Shown: positions 47,045 to 58,136 of the stretch, in pieces
Layout of the letters: each line of letters opens with the position of its first letter
Numbering within the stretch: position 1 is the first letter of the stretch
NCBI RefSeq assembly: GCF_000237925.1
Contig: NC_031497.1
Span: forward strand, 7,428,831 to 7,492,830
From: Schistosoma mansoni
Taxonomy: Eukaryota > Platyhelminthes > Trematoda > Strigeidida > Schistosomatidae
Reading direction: 5' to 3'
Length of the DNA stretch: 64,000 nt
The notes under the pieces: model-generated
What the model saw: only the letters and a program-made list of their open reading frames with translations
What the model was told of the DNA's origin: nothing
The model's database searches: none
Translations under genes and position numbers: made by a program

Positions 47045-47578
47045 AATTTACTTACTTACGCCTGTTACTCCCAATGGAGAATATGCAGTGTGAAGATGGT
47101 CCATAAGTGAAGTTGAGGAAGCTCTAAGAAGCCCAAAAGGAGCCCGACATATTCCACCCAATCAGCTTTTGGAAGAATATTCTAGAATTGCTACGCGGAG
47201 CTTCCCTATTGGACAATGCTGATAACTCCCTGTGTGCGGATTGGATAACTATAATGATGATTTTGTTTCTACTAAAAACTATAAATACCTGACAATTTTG
47301 TACCGTAATCGACACTGGAATAACATTCCTTCTATTTGTCTTCTGTCTTGCGATTTGTGACTTGGGAGGGTTCTAGCGTTCGAGTGCTCAAGTATTGTGC
47401 GATAGACTAAGAGATCTAAGTTCGAGATACAACAGGCCGCCGACCATAGTTCTCCAACCGGCTCTGTCCTGGGCCTTCCTTTCTAGTTCTGTCCAAATTT
47501 TGTTCAATGTACTCATGTCTGTCTCCATTTATTGACGTTATATGTTCTTTGCTCTTCCTCTTTCCCTTTGGCCTTCAT
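47045..47578 (-). mobile_element. 5'-truncated RTE 3' end, interrupted by an LTR-like block
   Basis: 47050-47088 is the complement of the RTE terminus (TTACTTACGCCTGTTACTCC). 47435-47578 is the complement of the region before it. Read on minus it gives AAGGCCAAAGGGAAAGAGGA, ATGGAGACAGACATGAGTAC, AAGGAAGGCCCAGGACAGAG and GTCGGCGGCC, matching 2605-2730 of the first copy. The two pieces are contiguous in the family, so 47089-47434 was inserted later. Confidence 0.8.
47089..47434 (+). mobile_element. LTR-like fossil inserted in the RTE end
   Basis: It starts TGTGAAGATGG and ends GATACAACA, 346 bp, with ACTATAAATACC near 47277. It is the same family as 18238-18634 and similar in design to 15790-16155. 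No internal region, so it is read as a solo LTR. A target duplication is not clear. It is younger than the RTE piece that holds it. Confidence 0.6.
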
Positions 47579-47770
47579 GCATGAACAATAATGATCGGAA
47601 ACTATGGACTGATATTTGCAGAAGGAACGTTGAAGATTGAGACAATCGATTGATAGTTTGCAAATTAACTGTTTACTGTATAGTTGTCAGATTTTAGTGA
47701 GATATTCTGTAATTTTGTGCATAAGTACATCCCATTGTCCCCACTCCTGTTCTTGCTGACTGCAAAAATA
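47579..47770 (+). repeat. Family C repeat, 3' part only
   Basis: It begins abruptly after the RTE piece at ATGCATGAACAATAATGATC and continues to CCCACTCCTGTTCTTGCTGA. Its 5' third is missing at the RTE boundary. Confidence 0.65.
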
Positions 47771-50700
47771 CAAGTCTGTCACTTGGAGTGGGCATACTTT
47801 TATAGCATCCATTTATGAAACTAATTCATATCCCTTGTATTATTTTCTTAGAACTAGTAGATATTGTACTAAGCGTTGACATACTTAAAATCAGACATAA
47901 GTTAAATATATTAAGCTAAAAGAATGGATAAAGACCTATAATAATCGTAACACATTACATCGAAACTTCGAAAATACATCGTGAACCTCAGAAATTTATT
48001 GAGTCAAATCCTTGGCAGTGTTGGATGTAAGAGCTACCATTAATGAATATCTAGTGCTTACTTTTAGGCAAAAATATATAGTTTTAAACATATTCGATTT
48101 TTCTTATGATAACTTGACAAGAGATAATATTTTAAATTAATATTTTAAGAAAGCTGTCTGACGTTTAAACATATCATGTTACCACTATTAATAATAATAA
48201 ACGTGGTGTGATATCCATAACAGATTTCTTTGACATAATTACGTAGTTATGGAAAAGTAACAATGCTTTCTTGTATTTCAGCTTTTCGATAAGCATAAAG
48301 CCCACTATCAGGAAGATCATCTACCATGATGTTACCTACAAAATATATTTTAGTAGACGATGAATCAAGACTGAGTATTATTCTAATCTAATACCATTTA
48401 GATGTATAACCAGGAACAATCTATCAGTTGTGGTAAATTTGACGATGCTGAAGAAGATCAGACTAACGGAAGATTAAACACATTATGTTAAAAGTTACCA
48501 TTTGATTAAAGTTTTGTAGCTTTCGTTGACCTTTACTATAGAACGTTATTTTCACTTGTCCATAACAAAATTCAGTATTGAAATAGATATTGAAAGGAAA
48601 TGAATCATTAATCTGAATTTTACTTTTCTCTTCGTCAAAACATATTTTCTATTTTTATTTGTTAATTGAATGTATTGCTGAATAATTAATTAACAAATAA
48701 CATTTTATGCTGTACATTTATGTACTACCTTGAGTACTTAGGTGAAGGTTCTAAACATGGTTTTATACTCCATAATATTATAATGGGTTTCTTTACTTTG
48801 TGTATTGTACATGACTCAGCATTTATGGTCATAACTGAGTATAATTACTTAAGCTTTAACAAAAAGACTTAGAAATTAGCTAAGCTAAATATTTTGAGAA
48901 ATGATGTACATCATACTAGTAAGTCAAAGTGAATCACCTGAATTTCTAGTATTGTTGACAAATCTCTGAGGAAAAAGCAATCTAGGTTATTTCTCTATAT
49001 CTTTAACTATGTGAAATATATTCCTAGAAATGAACATCAGTATATTTTATTTATCGTTATAATAACGAATTAGGGTTGGATACATGATCAACACAACTTT
49101 CCTGTTTTTATTATTGACGGTAAATTCACAGTTTTGTAATTTATTAATTTGAATTTGACTGATACATTGAGTAACTATTCACGATACTTGAATCTAAAAT
49201 CATGAATGAATCCGCCTACATTATTGTAATTTATAAAACATATTCATTGTTTAAATATTTTAATATAACTTATGCAAACATCAGTATAATTTGTTGAAGT
49301 AGAAAACTGTTTATAAAAAGTAACTTAAAGGAATTATCATATTTATGCAAGCCCTAAATATTATCATCGTTACTTAACACTTTCAGAAATGGTGTGGTGA
49401 GATGAAGTAGATGGTTAACTTAGGAGACTTGTTCAATCGATAATGTATCAGATATCTTTTTCCGTTGAAATAATTCAGTATTATCCTCTTCAACATACAA
49501 TCCTACGTCGGTTTCATGTTATTTATGAATAGAAACCTGACAATATCAATGGTACAGTATTAATCAATTATTTAACACTTTTTGATCAAGGTCGTTTGAT
49601 AGTGAAACTTAAGGAAGATGCGAAATTTGTACTTTAGAATGAGATTCACTGCAAATATGACGTTTAACAGTTAGTTTAATACATATTAAGTAATCTGCTA
49701 TTAATATATCATAGTTATAAAGGAGATTAAGCATAATGCGACTAAGTGCTTGAGATAGATCCTAAATATGATGGGATACAGTGAATCTTAAATTTCGGTT
49801 TTAAACTAATTTCGATCATACAAAATTCCCATTTAAAAAATATTCAGAGTTATCAATCAAATCAGTGGACATTTTTACCTTGTTAACTAATCTGTTATAA
49901 AAAATGTACAAGGAAATGGAATGTAAAATTGAATTATGTTATTAGGCCAAATAAAAGAATATTCTGTTTTTAAAATGAAGTATATTATTACACAACGCAA
50001 TATCATTCACAATTGTCTAACATCATCTAAATGATTCCGTAGATAGTTCTGACTTATTTTGATTGATGAAAGCATTTGGTGAATTATTTATTTTGTATCC
50101 TTTAAAAGTTCATATCACAAGGAAATCATATAAATAATTAGAACAAAATTGAAAATTGTATTAAGTTAATCTTTTCAATTTAGACAACGGTCAACTGCTT
50201 GGAATTGTACCATGACCTAGGTCTTCGCTTACGTGCGGTTTAATATCTCAGATGTACAATATTTGAGACCTGGGGAACTTTGAATTACCGTATATATATA
50301 TATATACCAAGGTTTTTCAGGTCTTCATACTAGAACGATACCTTAAAATATGAAGTCGAAATCCTACGGCAGGATAACTATTGAACTTAATTTAAAAGTA
50401 ATAAGTTAATTAAAGCGACGACGTGTGCAATGTTTAATTGTCCATCATCTTGAATTCACAATTGAGACTAAATACATTGTTTTTACCACGTTTTCCCATA
50501 CGAAAAAACGAATAGTACGGGATCAATGACAGTTACCGTTTTATTGTCCACTATCATACTGCTTATACAAAATTAGATGACAACGAGTTTTACCACAGTT
50601 AAGAAACGAGTGTAAAATCATTTAAATACTTTGTTGAACACTTGGAGTGTTGTTCCTAGAACTATTTTTTCAAAGATAACACATTGGTCAGAACCATATC

Positions 50701-51180
50701 ATCACAATACTGTCAATTATTATGAGGTGATGGTAGTAAGTTTTTTGTTAAAGTTTCAGTTCAAATACAAATGTAAATCTAACATTTGAAAGAAATTCAA
50801 ACAGCAGGACCATAACGCTTTGTAACTAGATTTCGGGCTTTTATATGAAAGTTAACTAATAACTATTTGTAAGATTCAGAGGAAATCTAGGAGGTTGTTT
50901 CTAAGTTCTAAGCTTTATGGGAAGTTCAATCTGATATCGACAAACAAAATGATAACCTGAAAAAATTAGGTATCAACACTCAGCTATTTTTAATTAATGA
51001 AATGATTAGTGAACATCAGTAAGCTAACTAACGTATATCCCACTTTGCTGAACCAATTACGGTATATGCGCTACAACTCCAATTGTTAGTAAGCTTTATA
51101 TCTATTTAGAGGAGTAAAAAAGCTATCAATATGGTGTTATTGAGCTTTTTGATTTCCTTTTTACCGAGATCATTAACTGA
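47771..51180. other. AT-rich spacer, nothing recognised
   Basis: A TA run at about 50289-50306. No gene or known repeat seen. Confidence 0.5.
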
Positions 51181-51682
51181 TCAATGTTGGATAAATGCTG
51201 AGGAGTACCACACTAGGAGAAAACGCCCAATAAGTGCTTCCTGTTTTTTTTTGTTGTTGTGGTGGTCTAAAAATGATTGGTGGTCCGTAATCTCAGTAAA
51301 AAATCTGTGATAATTGCAAGGCTTAGATATTGTCAGTGTATCCTCGACAATTCCATAACACCTTAAGTCAACAACTTACCTTATACAATACTGAAGTAAA
51401 AACTTTTATTAGTGTAGTCCACAAATTCTTATTTTGTACGTATTATTTGATATAAAAATTAGAATCTTTTCCAAAGAAAAATATTCATACCCATGATTTC
51501 AACTATGAAAACACTGAAATCTCCACAAAACCCCTTCTGATCTATAATCAAATGCTCACTAGTGACTGACTTCAAGAGATATTTCCTTGAGTTCTAGTGA
51601 GAAGCAGTGACCAGTGAAGTTCAACCAAGTCTGTTGTAGAGATATCAACCCACTGAAAAGAATTGGTGAACGGTTGCTCAAA
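51181..51682 (+). mobile_element. Family B element split by ~220 bp of other sequence
   Basis: 51181-51265: decayed hammerhead (CTGAGGAGTACCACACTAGG, AGAAAACGCCC) and TGGTGGTCTA. 51490-51682: the body resumes at CATGATTTCAACTATGAAAA, then GAAATCTCCACAAAACCCC, CTCACTAGTGACTGACTTCA, GAGTTCTAGTGAGAAGCAGT, GTGAACGGTTGCTCA. The later part is the leader of a following monomer, so B too can be arranged head to tail. Confidence 0.7.
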
Positions 51683-53755
51683 ATCGAAATCAATTAGTAG
51701 CAAAATAAGACTAGAATAACACGAATACAGTGAAAAACTTCCCAGTAACAAAAATTACAAAATTCTAATTCAAGTTAAAAGGTATTAAACTGATTAAAAG
51801 ATTAAATAGATACACGAAATGATTTATAATTTACAAAAACAACATTGTACTTGAATGTAATAGATTATTTTAATTTATTCTTTTATTTGATAAAAGAAAT
51901 GTGTGTGAGAATGGTACACTAACATTAAAGTTAAACTCTTAGAAATACTGGGAGAAGTATGACTGTATTTATCATTATGTAACAATTTAATTCTTAATAT
52001 TTATTTCTATGACTTTCTGCTTATTGATATACAATGATTCCTAAGAAATCGTTAAAAATACTCACATGAAATTTGATTGGGTATATACACAACATACTTA
52101 TATATATGGAGAAAGATCGTTTCAATTTGATTTATTTCCATGACTATGTTAGGGAAGTATGTAATTTTTTTTGTTATGTCGTAAAATTGAATCAGGTTAT
52201 GTTTTAAAGAAAAAAGAAAACTTTGTTTATAGTATGAAGATATTAATTTGTCAAGTAAAAAATAGATAGTCTTTTTGGAGAACTTAAATCATTTACAAAG
52301 AAAAAGCTAAGAAAGTCTCGTTTCTAGGATATTTCGTAGTAATTATTCTAACTCTAGTTGGATCGTATGAATGAATTTCATTGAAATATGCATTCTGGTT
52401 ACTCTTGTATATATCCATCGACTTAACTCGGGTTACTGAATAACTGAATTAAATAAATCAAATACGAGAATGGATTTTGAATACGTCTATTTCATACAAA
52501 CGTTGATCAAGGTAGACGATCAGAGAAACGAAGGAAATAATGAAGGGAGATGACGCGCCGTGGAGAAGGAGAGTGAGCCCACTCAATTTATTCGAGCGTT
52601 ACGTAATATTTCTATTCAGACAAAATCAATTTCAGACACAATGAATAGGGAAAGTAATTAACACATATAAGATCATATAAAAAACAGCCAGGGTTATTAA
52701 GTGAATAGGTGACAAGATCAAAATGTGGTTTGAGAAGAATGAATAGATTGGTCTGTTCAGAAGTTAGATTAACCTGTGTGAGCTTGATGATAATGGTTTA
52801 CCAAAATAACGTTTATTTTAGTAGAAAATTTAATACATGTTTAAATTATATCAAATATTTTTTTCATTTCTTACAAGTGGGGTTGACCAACAGGAGTATG
52901 ACAAGTAAGATAGCTCAAATTTATTCTAGGTTTTTACAACTTTAATCAGCTACGTGTATTGAGACTAATAGCGCTAACCGTTTCGAATGAAAAATCTGAA
53001 AATCTCTCTGGATCTAGTGGTAGGACAGTTTTGGTCTTTGAAAATTAATCAGTGTCGTCATTAAGTACTGATAAGATTGAGTCCGACAGGTCTCTATAAG
53101 TTAAACATATGCATCTGCATCCAGAAAGGGTTATGCAATCCGGAATAGAGTTCAGTTTTATTGTTCTAATCAAGAATAAGTTGGTTCACTTCCAACTAGG
53201 CAATCCAACATGATGTAGAGATAGATTTGCCATAAAATGTTACGTAAATCATGATAATTCTTTGAAATTTGATAACCTTTTACAAGCACTATCCGAAGCT
53301 TGGAAAATGTGTTGAAATGGTGGTTTTTTTTTCAAATTTACACATTCTGATTGATATCACAGATAGTTTCAATCCGCTATCTCATTGGAGCTGAGCGACA
53401 AGTACAGTGATAAATTATGATAGATATTTTCTCCATGTGTGTCCCAAACAGTTTTCCTGAATGAATATCATGTTTGAAATAAAATTTTTGCCTTAGATTC
53501 ACATAAAATTTAATACTACCGACTGAAGTTTGCGAAATGCATTTCCTTGTTCTTATTTATCTTATTGTTGGGTTTGATATTTTCTGGTGTATGAGATGTT
53601 GACACAATGACATCTGCCGTAGCTACACTATGTTGATCTAGGTAATTTCTTGTTATCAATTGGTTCTTATCAAAACTGGTAGCAGTCGAATACCTAATAT
53701 TTTACAATTTATTTTTCTTTACTAACGAACTCATTTTGGATAACTTAGAATATCA
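51683..53755. other. AT-rich spacer, nothing recognised
   Basis: A somewhat GC-richer patch at 52500-52580 has no partner here. No gene seen. Confidence 0.5.
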
Positions 53756-53763
53756 GGTTTTTT

Positions 53764-54497
53764 GGCGAGACTATAATTTATGGACGAGCCAATCAGAAGA
53801 GTTTGAGGGATTTCAAGGTCACAGCGCCAATTTCAGTACCTGATGCTCATGTATGATCAGTTCACAGAGAATTTTAGAGAAGACTTGACAATTTGGTGGC
53901 TTTCACAAACGAGATCACTAAGACATTCCTTTATTTGTAATTGCAGTAATCAAATGACTTGTAGACCCTGTGAAGACTACCGTGATTTTCTTCACTGTAA
54001 CATATTTTGAAGGAAGACGTTTGCTAGAATACGAACCTTTATCGCTCGATCCAGATTGAGACTAGGACATATTATAATAATTGGCTGCAATAATCGCAGA
54101 TGTTACTGAAGCTTCGGCTGTTCAGTGGTATGAGTATTGTAGGGACATATCCACAATAAAAATGATAAATTTACACAACCGGAGTTCACGCAAACAATAA
54201 TGAAGCTATGTGGTCGAGGCTGAGAGGGTTTTTATGACCTTATCGTGGCTTCAGAGACCAACTATTATGGAGCCTTATAGATGAGTTCCTCTACCTTATT
54301 CATTACGATTTTAGAACCTTTGAAACTCTTTCTAATGTTGACAAGTTTTTGGACCTTATAAAACAAGTGTATCCACTTTAATTCTTTTGTTTTGTATAAT
54401 ATATTTTTACTCTATGCTGACTGTTTATTGATTGGATAATACTTCTCTAGGTCACTTAAGATTTGTTCAAAGGTCGTCTATAAATTATAGTCTCGCC
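53764..54497 (+). mobile_element. Degenerate Merlin-like DNA transposon
   Basis: The inverted ends match over about 26 bp: GGCGAGACTATAATTTATGG at 53764 and, reverse-complemented from 54497, GGCGAGACTATAATTTATAG. The flanks GGTTTTTT and GGATTTTG could be a worn 8-bp target duplication, the size Merlin makes. Transposase remains run on the plus strand: a C-x-x-C-type start, I-A-R-S-R-L-R-L near 54040, and A-S-A-V-Q-W-Y-E-Y-C-R-D-I near 54111-54149, which fits the Q-W-Y-x-Y-C-R motif of Merlin/IS1016 transposases. The catalytic part after it is mostly deleted and stops are frequent, so the copy is dead. Confidence 0.75.
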
Positions 54498-56861
54498 GGA
54501 TTTTGTATTTCGTCTTCCTAATAAAAATAGTATGATCCATGCAGTTTACAAATAAACTAATAAGTAACTATATTGTGTTCCTCAGTACTTCTAACTTCGT
54601 TAAAATCGTTATGACATAATAGAAGAAGTTCCATCTAATCCAACTCTCTTAGTTTCTTTTTTGTTTTCTTAATTAATTCCTAAAAGAAAAACAATAAATG
54701 ATTCACAAATTGTAAATTACAAATCAGTAAACCTTTATTTGTTTGTAGTAAAAAAAACTGCTTCAATAAATTTATTTCAGCTATGTTTAACATAAATCAT
54801 CTATTCTTATCCATGCGTGATTCTTTATATATATATACATATATGAATGATTTAAAGTAATGTGACAATTCACTTGTAAATAGAAATAAAAACATTTTTT
54901 TAAACGATACATCAAAATCACAACAACAACAACAGCAACAAAAAATAATCAAAACAAACATACATAATAAAAGAAAAAGAATCTATGGAATTACATAACG
55001 GGTAACAAATAATGTAGATTAAAGAAATAAAAAAAAATAAACAAAACTCTGATAAGAAAAATAAGATAAACAATATTGAAAAAAAAAATAGAAAAAAGAA
55101 AAAGAAAAAAATTTTTTGATAAAATATAGAATCAACATGATTTAATTAGTTATATTACCGTGTATATATATATATTTTTTTTTATAAGAAAAAAATATCA
55201 TTTATTGAGTCCAAATTATTTATCTTTAACTGTTTCTCAATAAAAGACAAGAAAAAAGTTTTATTATTTAAAAGATAGATCAAATGAAATAGGCTGAAAT
55301 ATATTACTTATATATTTATATGTATCTTTTCTACGAAAGATTTATATGGAAAATTGACATTTGGATGATATGATTAACTTGATTTAATGTGTATTATTAT
55401 AAAAGAGATACAATGGATTTGATATGAATTAAGATTATAGTATATATCAATTATGAGTTTATGTTATAACAAATCACGTTTCATTCAACAATGATTCTAT
55501 GAATATACATTAATGAAACTTTTAATGATGATAATAATAATTTGTCGTTTGTTAAGGAAGCTTAGTCGCTACTAAAAGATAAACAGTGTGAGCATTATTT
55601 TAGAATTAGAAATGTAAAACAGGACATGATTAGGGATGAAAGGTCAACCTAAACATTATATTTAGTAAGTTATTTCGGATGTAGGTTTTAGATTTCAGTT
55701 TTTTATGTCATAAACAACTTGATTCACTATTTACTTCTAGTTATTATTTAGCTTTTCTTAGGATATGTCTCAAAGAAATAAAGAATTTCTGTATTTTAAT
55801 TGTGCACCGTCTACTGAACACGTGAAACAAACCAAATAAAATGAGCTCCTTCGAAATAGTTTTTAAATAACAAGATTCTATAACACTGAGGTTTATTAGT
55901 CATTAAAACTGACTTTGGTATCCAAGAATAGTCAGTGGTCGTCTTTTGACTACTTCAGTAACAGAAATGAAGCATGACTTACTTGCAGTTTCGTTATTTC
56001 CAATTTACTTGTTATTACAGTCCAATGACCTCAACTCTATTTATTTATCTCTTATTTCTATATATCCTTAATAAATCTTGACTATTTTACGTAATTATGT
56101 CATTTCTAATATTGTACAACTGTCAATCCACTTATTTATAAAAAACTGTTAAAAATCTTAATTTTATTTTCGTAATAGTTCTATCTTTCTAGCATTTTCT
56201 GTTCTTTGACAATCTTTTCACTCCTTCATTGGAAATTTTCTTGATATTTTGAAATAACTAAATTTAATTAGTTTAAGCACAACTGAGAAGAATGTAACAG
56301 TAGCACAGTCAATTTATCGCATTATCCAAATGTTACCAAAAAAGGATATGCATATAAGTTCGTAATATATCTGCTACTCATGGTTCAGTATGTATGGATT
56401 ATCTAACATATTTCTGTTCATTTAATGATTAAACCCTGCATTAAAGAGGAAAATGTTCACTGAGAATTACATTTCAGATTCAAATCTTCACTTTATTTGT
56501 TTGTTTTTTTCATATGGCAAATTACGATGCTCTACAGTAGCGTATTCACTAAAGATATTTAGATTACTTCCGATTATTGAAATAAAGTCCTCAGGGAAAA
56601 TTACACTCCAAGATGTAACATTGACACATCATATGATGAGAGAAGTGTTTGAAAATGCTAGACATCTCATTTTCATTAAACACTAAAAAAGTATTTTAAT
56701 CCTAATACGTGTTCTTTTTGTTACTTTGTTCGAGCTACGTTTAATTGGAGTTCTATAAAGCATTAGTCATCTTATGAATGATAATCCTTAAGTAACTGAT
56801 AAATAGACGATATTCAATTTTGAATACCTAAACTAAATACCACATTTATAATTTATTAGTT
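54498..56861. other. AT-rich spacer with A-rich low complexity
   Basis: 54880-55120 is A-rich on the plus strand (CAACAACAACAACAGCAACA, long A runs). TA runs lie at 54827-54845 and 55160-55172. No gene seen. A 77-codon frame at 56453 is unrecognised. Confidence 0.5.
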
Positions 56862-57070
56862 GAATTCATGAGTCAATTGAAGCTAGATCATGATGGAAAA
56901 CCTGGAAGCACTTGACGGCTGTTTCGTCTTAGTATGAGACTCCTCAACGGTGCGCAACCACGATCGCTCCTCGGGAGATTCGAATCCAGGACCTATTGTT
57001 CTCGCGCGCGAACGTTCAACCTCTACACCACTTGGACAGCATCCAACGATGTTTGTAATTATCCAACAAA
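56862..57070 (-). mobile_element. Family B element, antisense, downstream of the cadherin-like gene
   Basis: Plus strand: TTCATGAGTCAATTGAAGCT, TGGAAAACCTGGAAGCACTT, CGGCTGTTTCGTCTTAGTAT, B-box complement GATTCGAATCCAGGACC, A-box-like complement, CATCCAACGATGTTTGTAAT. The first ribozyme box reads TTGAGGA (C lost), while GAAAC is kept. It lies about 300 bp past the stop codon of the gene and in the same orientation. Confidence 0.75.
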
Positions 57071-57103
57071 ATGCTTTTAATTTAATTCATTTTCATATAA
57101 CAG

Positions 57104-57126
57104 ATATATATATATATATATATATA
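57104..57126. repeat. (TA)n microsatellite
   Basis: A TA run of about 11 units. Confidence 0.9.
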
Positions 57127-57366
57127 CAAAATTATATATATACAAAATCATGATTTCATGGAACAAATAAAAAGTTCACAGAAATATCATGCTAATCAAA
57201 GAAATAATTACTCCAGAAAAAGTATTTTCTAGATATTATCACATTATTTGTTCCTACGTGTATAATTTGATTGAGCCAGAAACAATACAGTTCATTGAGT
57301 CATTTTAACACAAAGGACATGATGCGAGACAATGTAAATGTTTCTTGTTCTACATAAAATATTGAA

Positions 57367-58136
57367 TCAAACAAATGAAGACGTTATTTGAGGTAAGCCA
57401 TTTGGATTTCCATTTTTATTATTGGTCATTTGATTAGGATCAACAACCAGGTGAGAATCACCGCCTTTTAGTTGACTATAATTATCAATATTGGTATTAT
57501 TTTTATGTGATTCGTTTTTTTTCGTGGAAAATAACTTGAATTTAGGTTTCTGAATTGTAGAAAAATTATCTTTGTAACTGTTACAATCATTACTGTTGTT
57601 GTTGGTGGTGTTGGTAATCGTTGACGATAACACTAGTGATGTTTTACTAACTGGAAGTAATTGATTCAGTTTAAAGCTATGTTTGTTATCGGTAGGTACA
57701 TCAGCTAATTTACCCTCAAAACTCATTAAGGTTGGTTTATTATTCTGACATTTAGAATCGATAAACGTTGAAACGGAATCTGAAATACTTGCTTGAAATA
57801 TTTTACCAATATTCCTAATATCATCATTTTCATCGAAAGTGTTTTCATTTATTACTTCGACTGGATGATTTGACAGTTTACTGTACTGCTTTTGTCGATT
57901 TAACGTTTTACATAACTCTAATTGATTGAATAACATCGGTGATGTTTGATCTTCATATAACGAATCACATGGTTTAAGCAAATATGCATTTTCGAACCGT
58001 GTTTGATTATTGTTGATCACTTGCTTGTTTAAATCATTCTGTAAAACTGATGGAGATAAACATGAGTTTTGTAGAGAATTTATTTGACTAATCGATAATG
58101 GAGTGTAATCGGAACTGTCCGTCGTGGAATGAGGAA
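57367..58136 (-). CDS. Exon: last exon, tail end with PDZ-ligand-like terminus
   Basis: The acceptor TTCTTGCTAG precedes 58136. 256 codons and a TGA stop (57367-57369). Text includes D-S-S-D-Y-T-P-L-S-I-S-Q-I-N and an Asn-rich stretch N-T-T-N-N-N-S-N-D. The last residues are P-Q-I-T-S-S-F-V. An upstream ATG at 58170 in the same frame lies in the intron and is not the start. No domain recognised. Confidence 0.85.
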
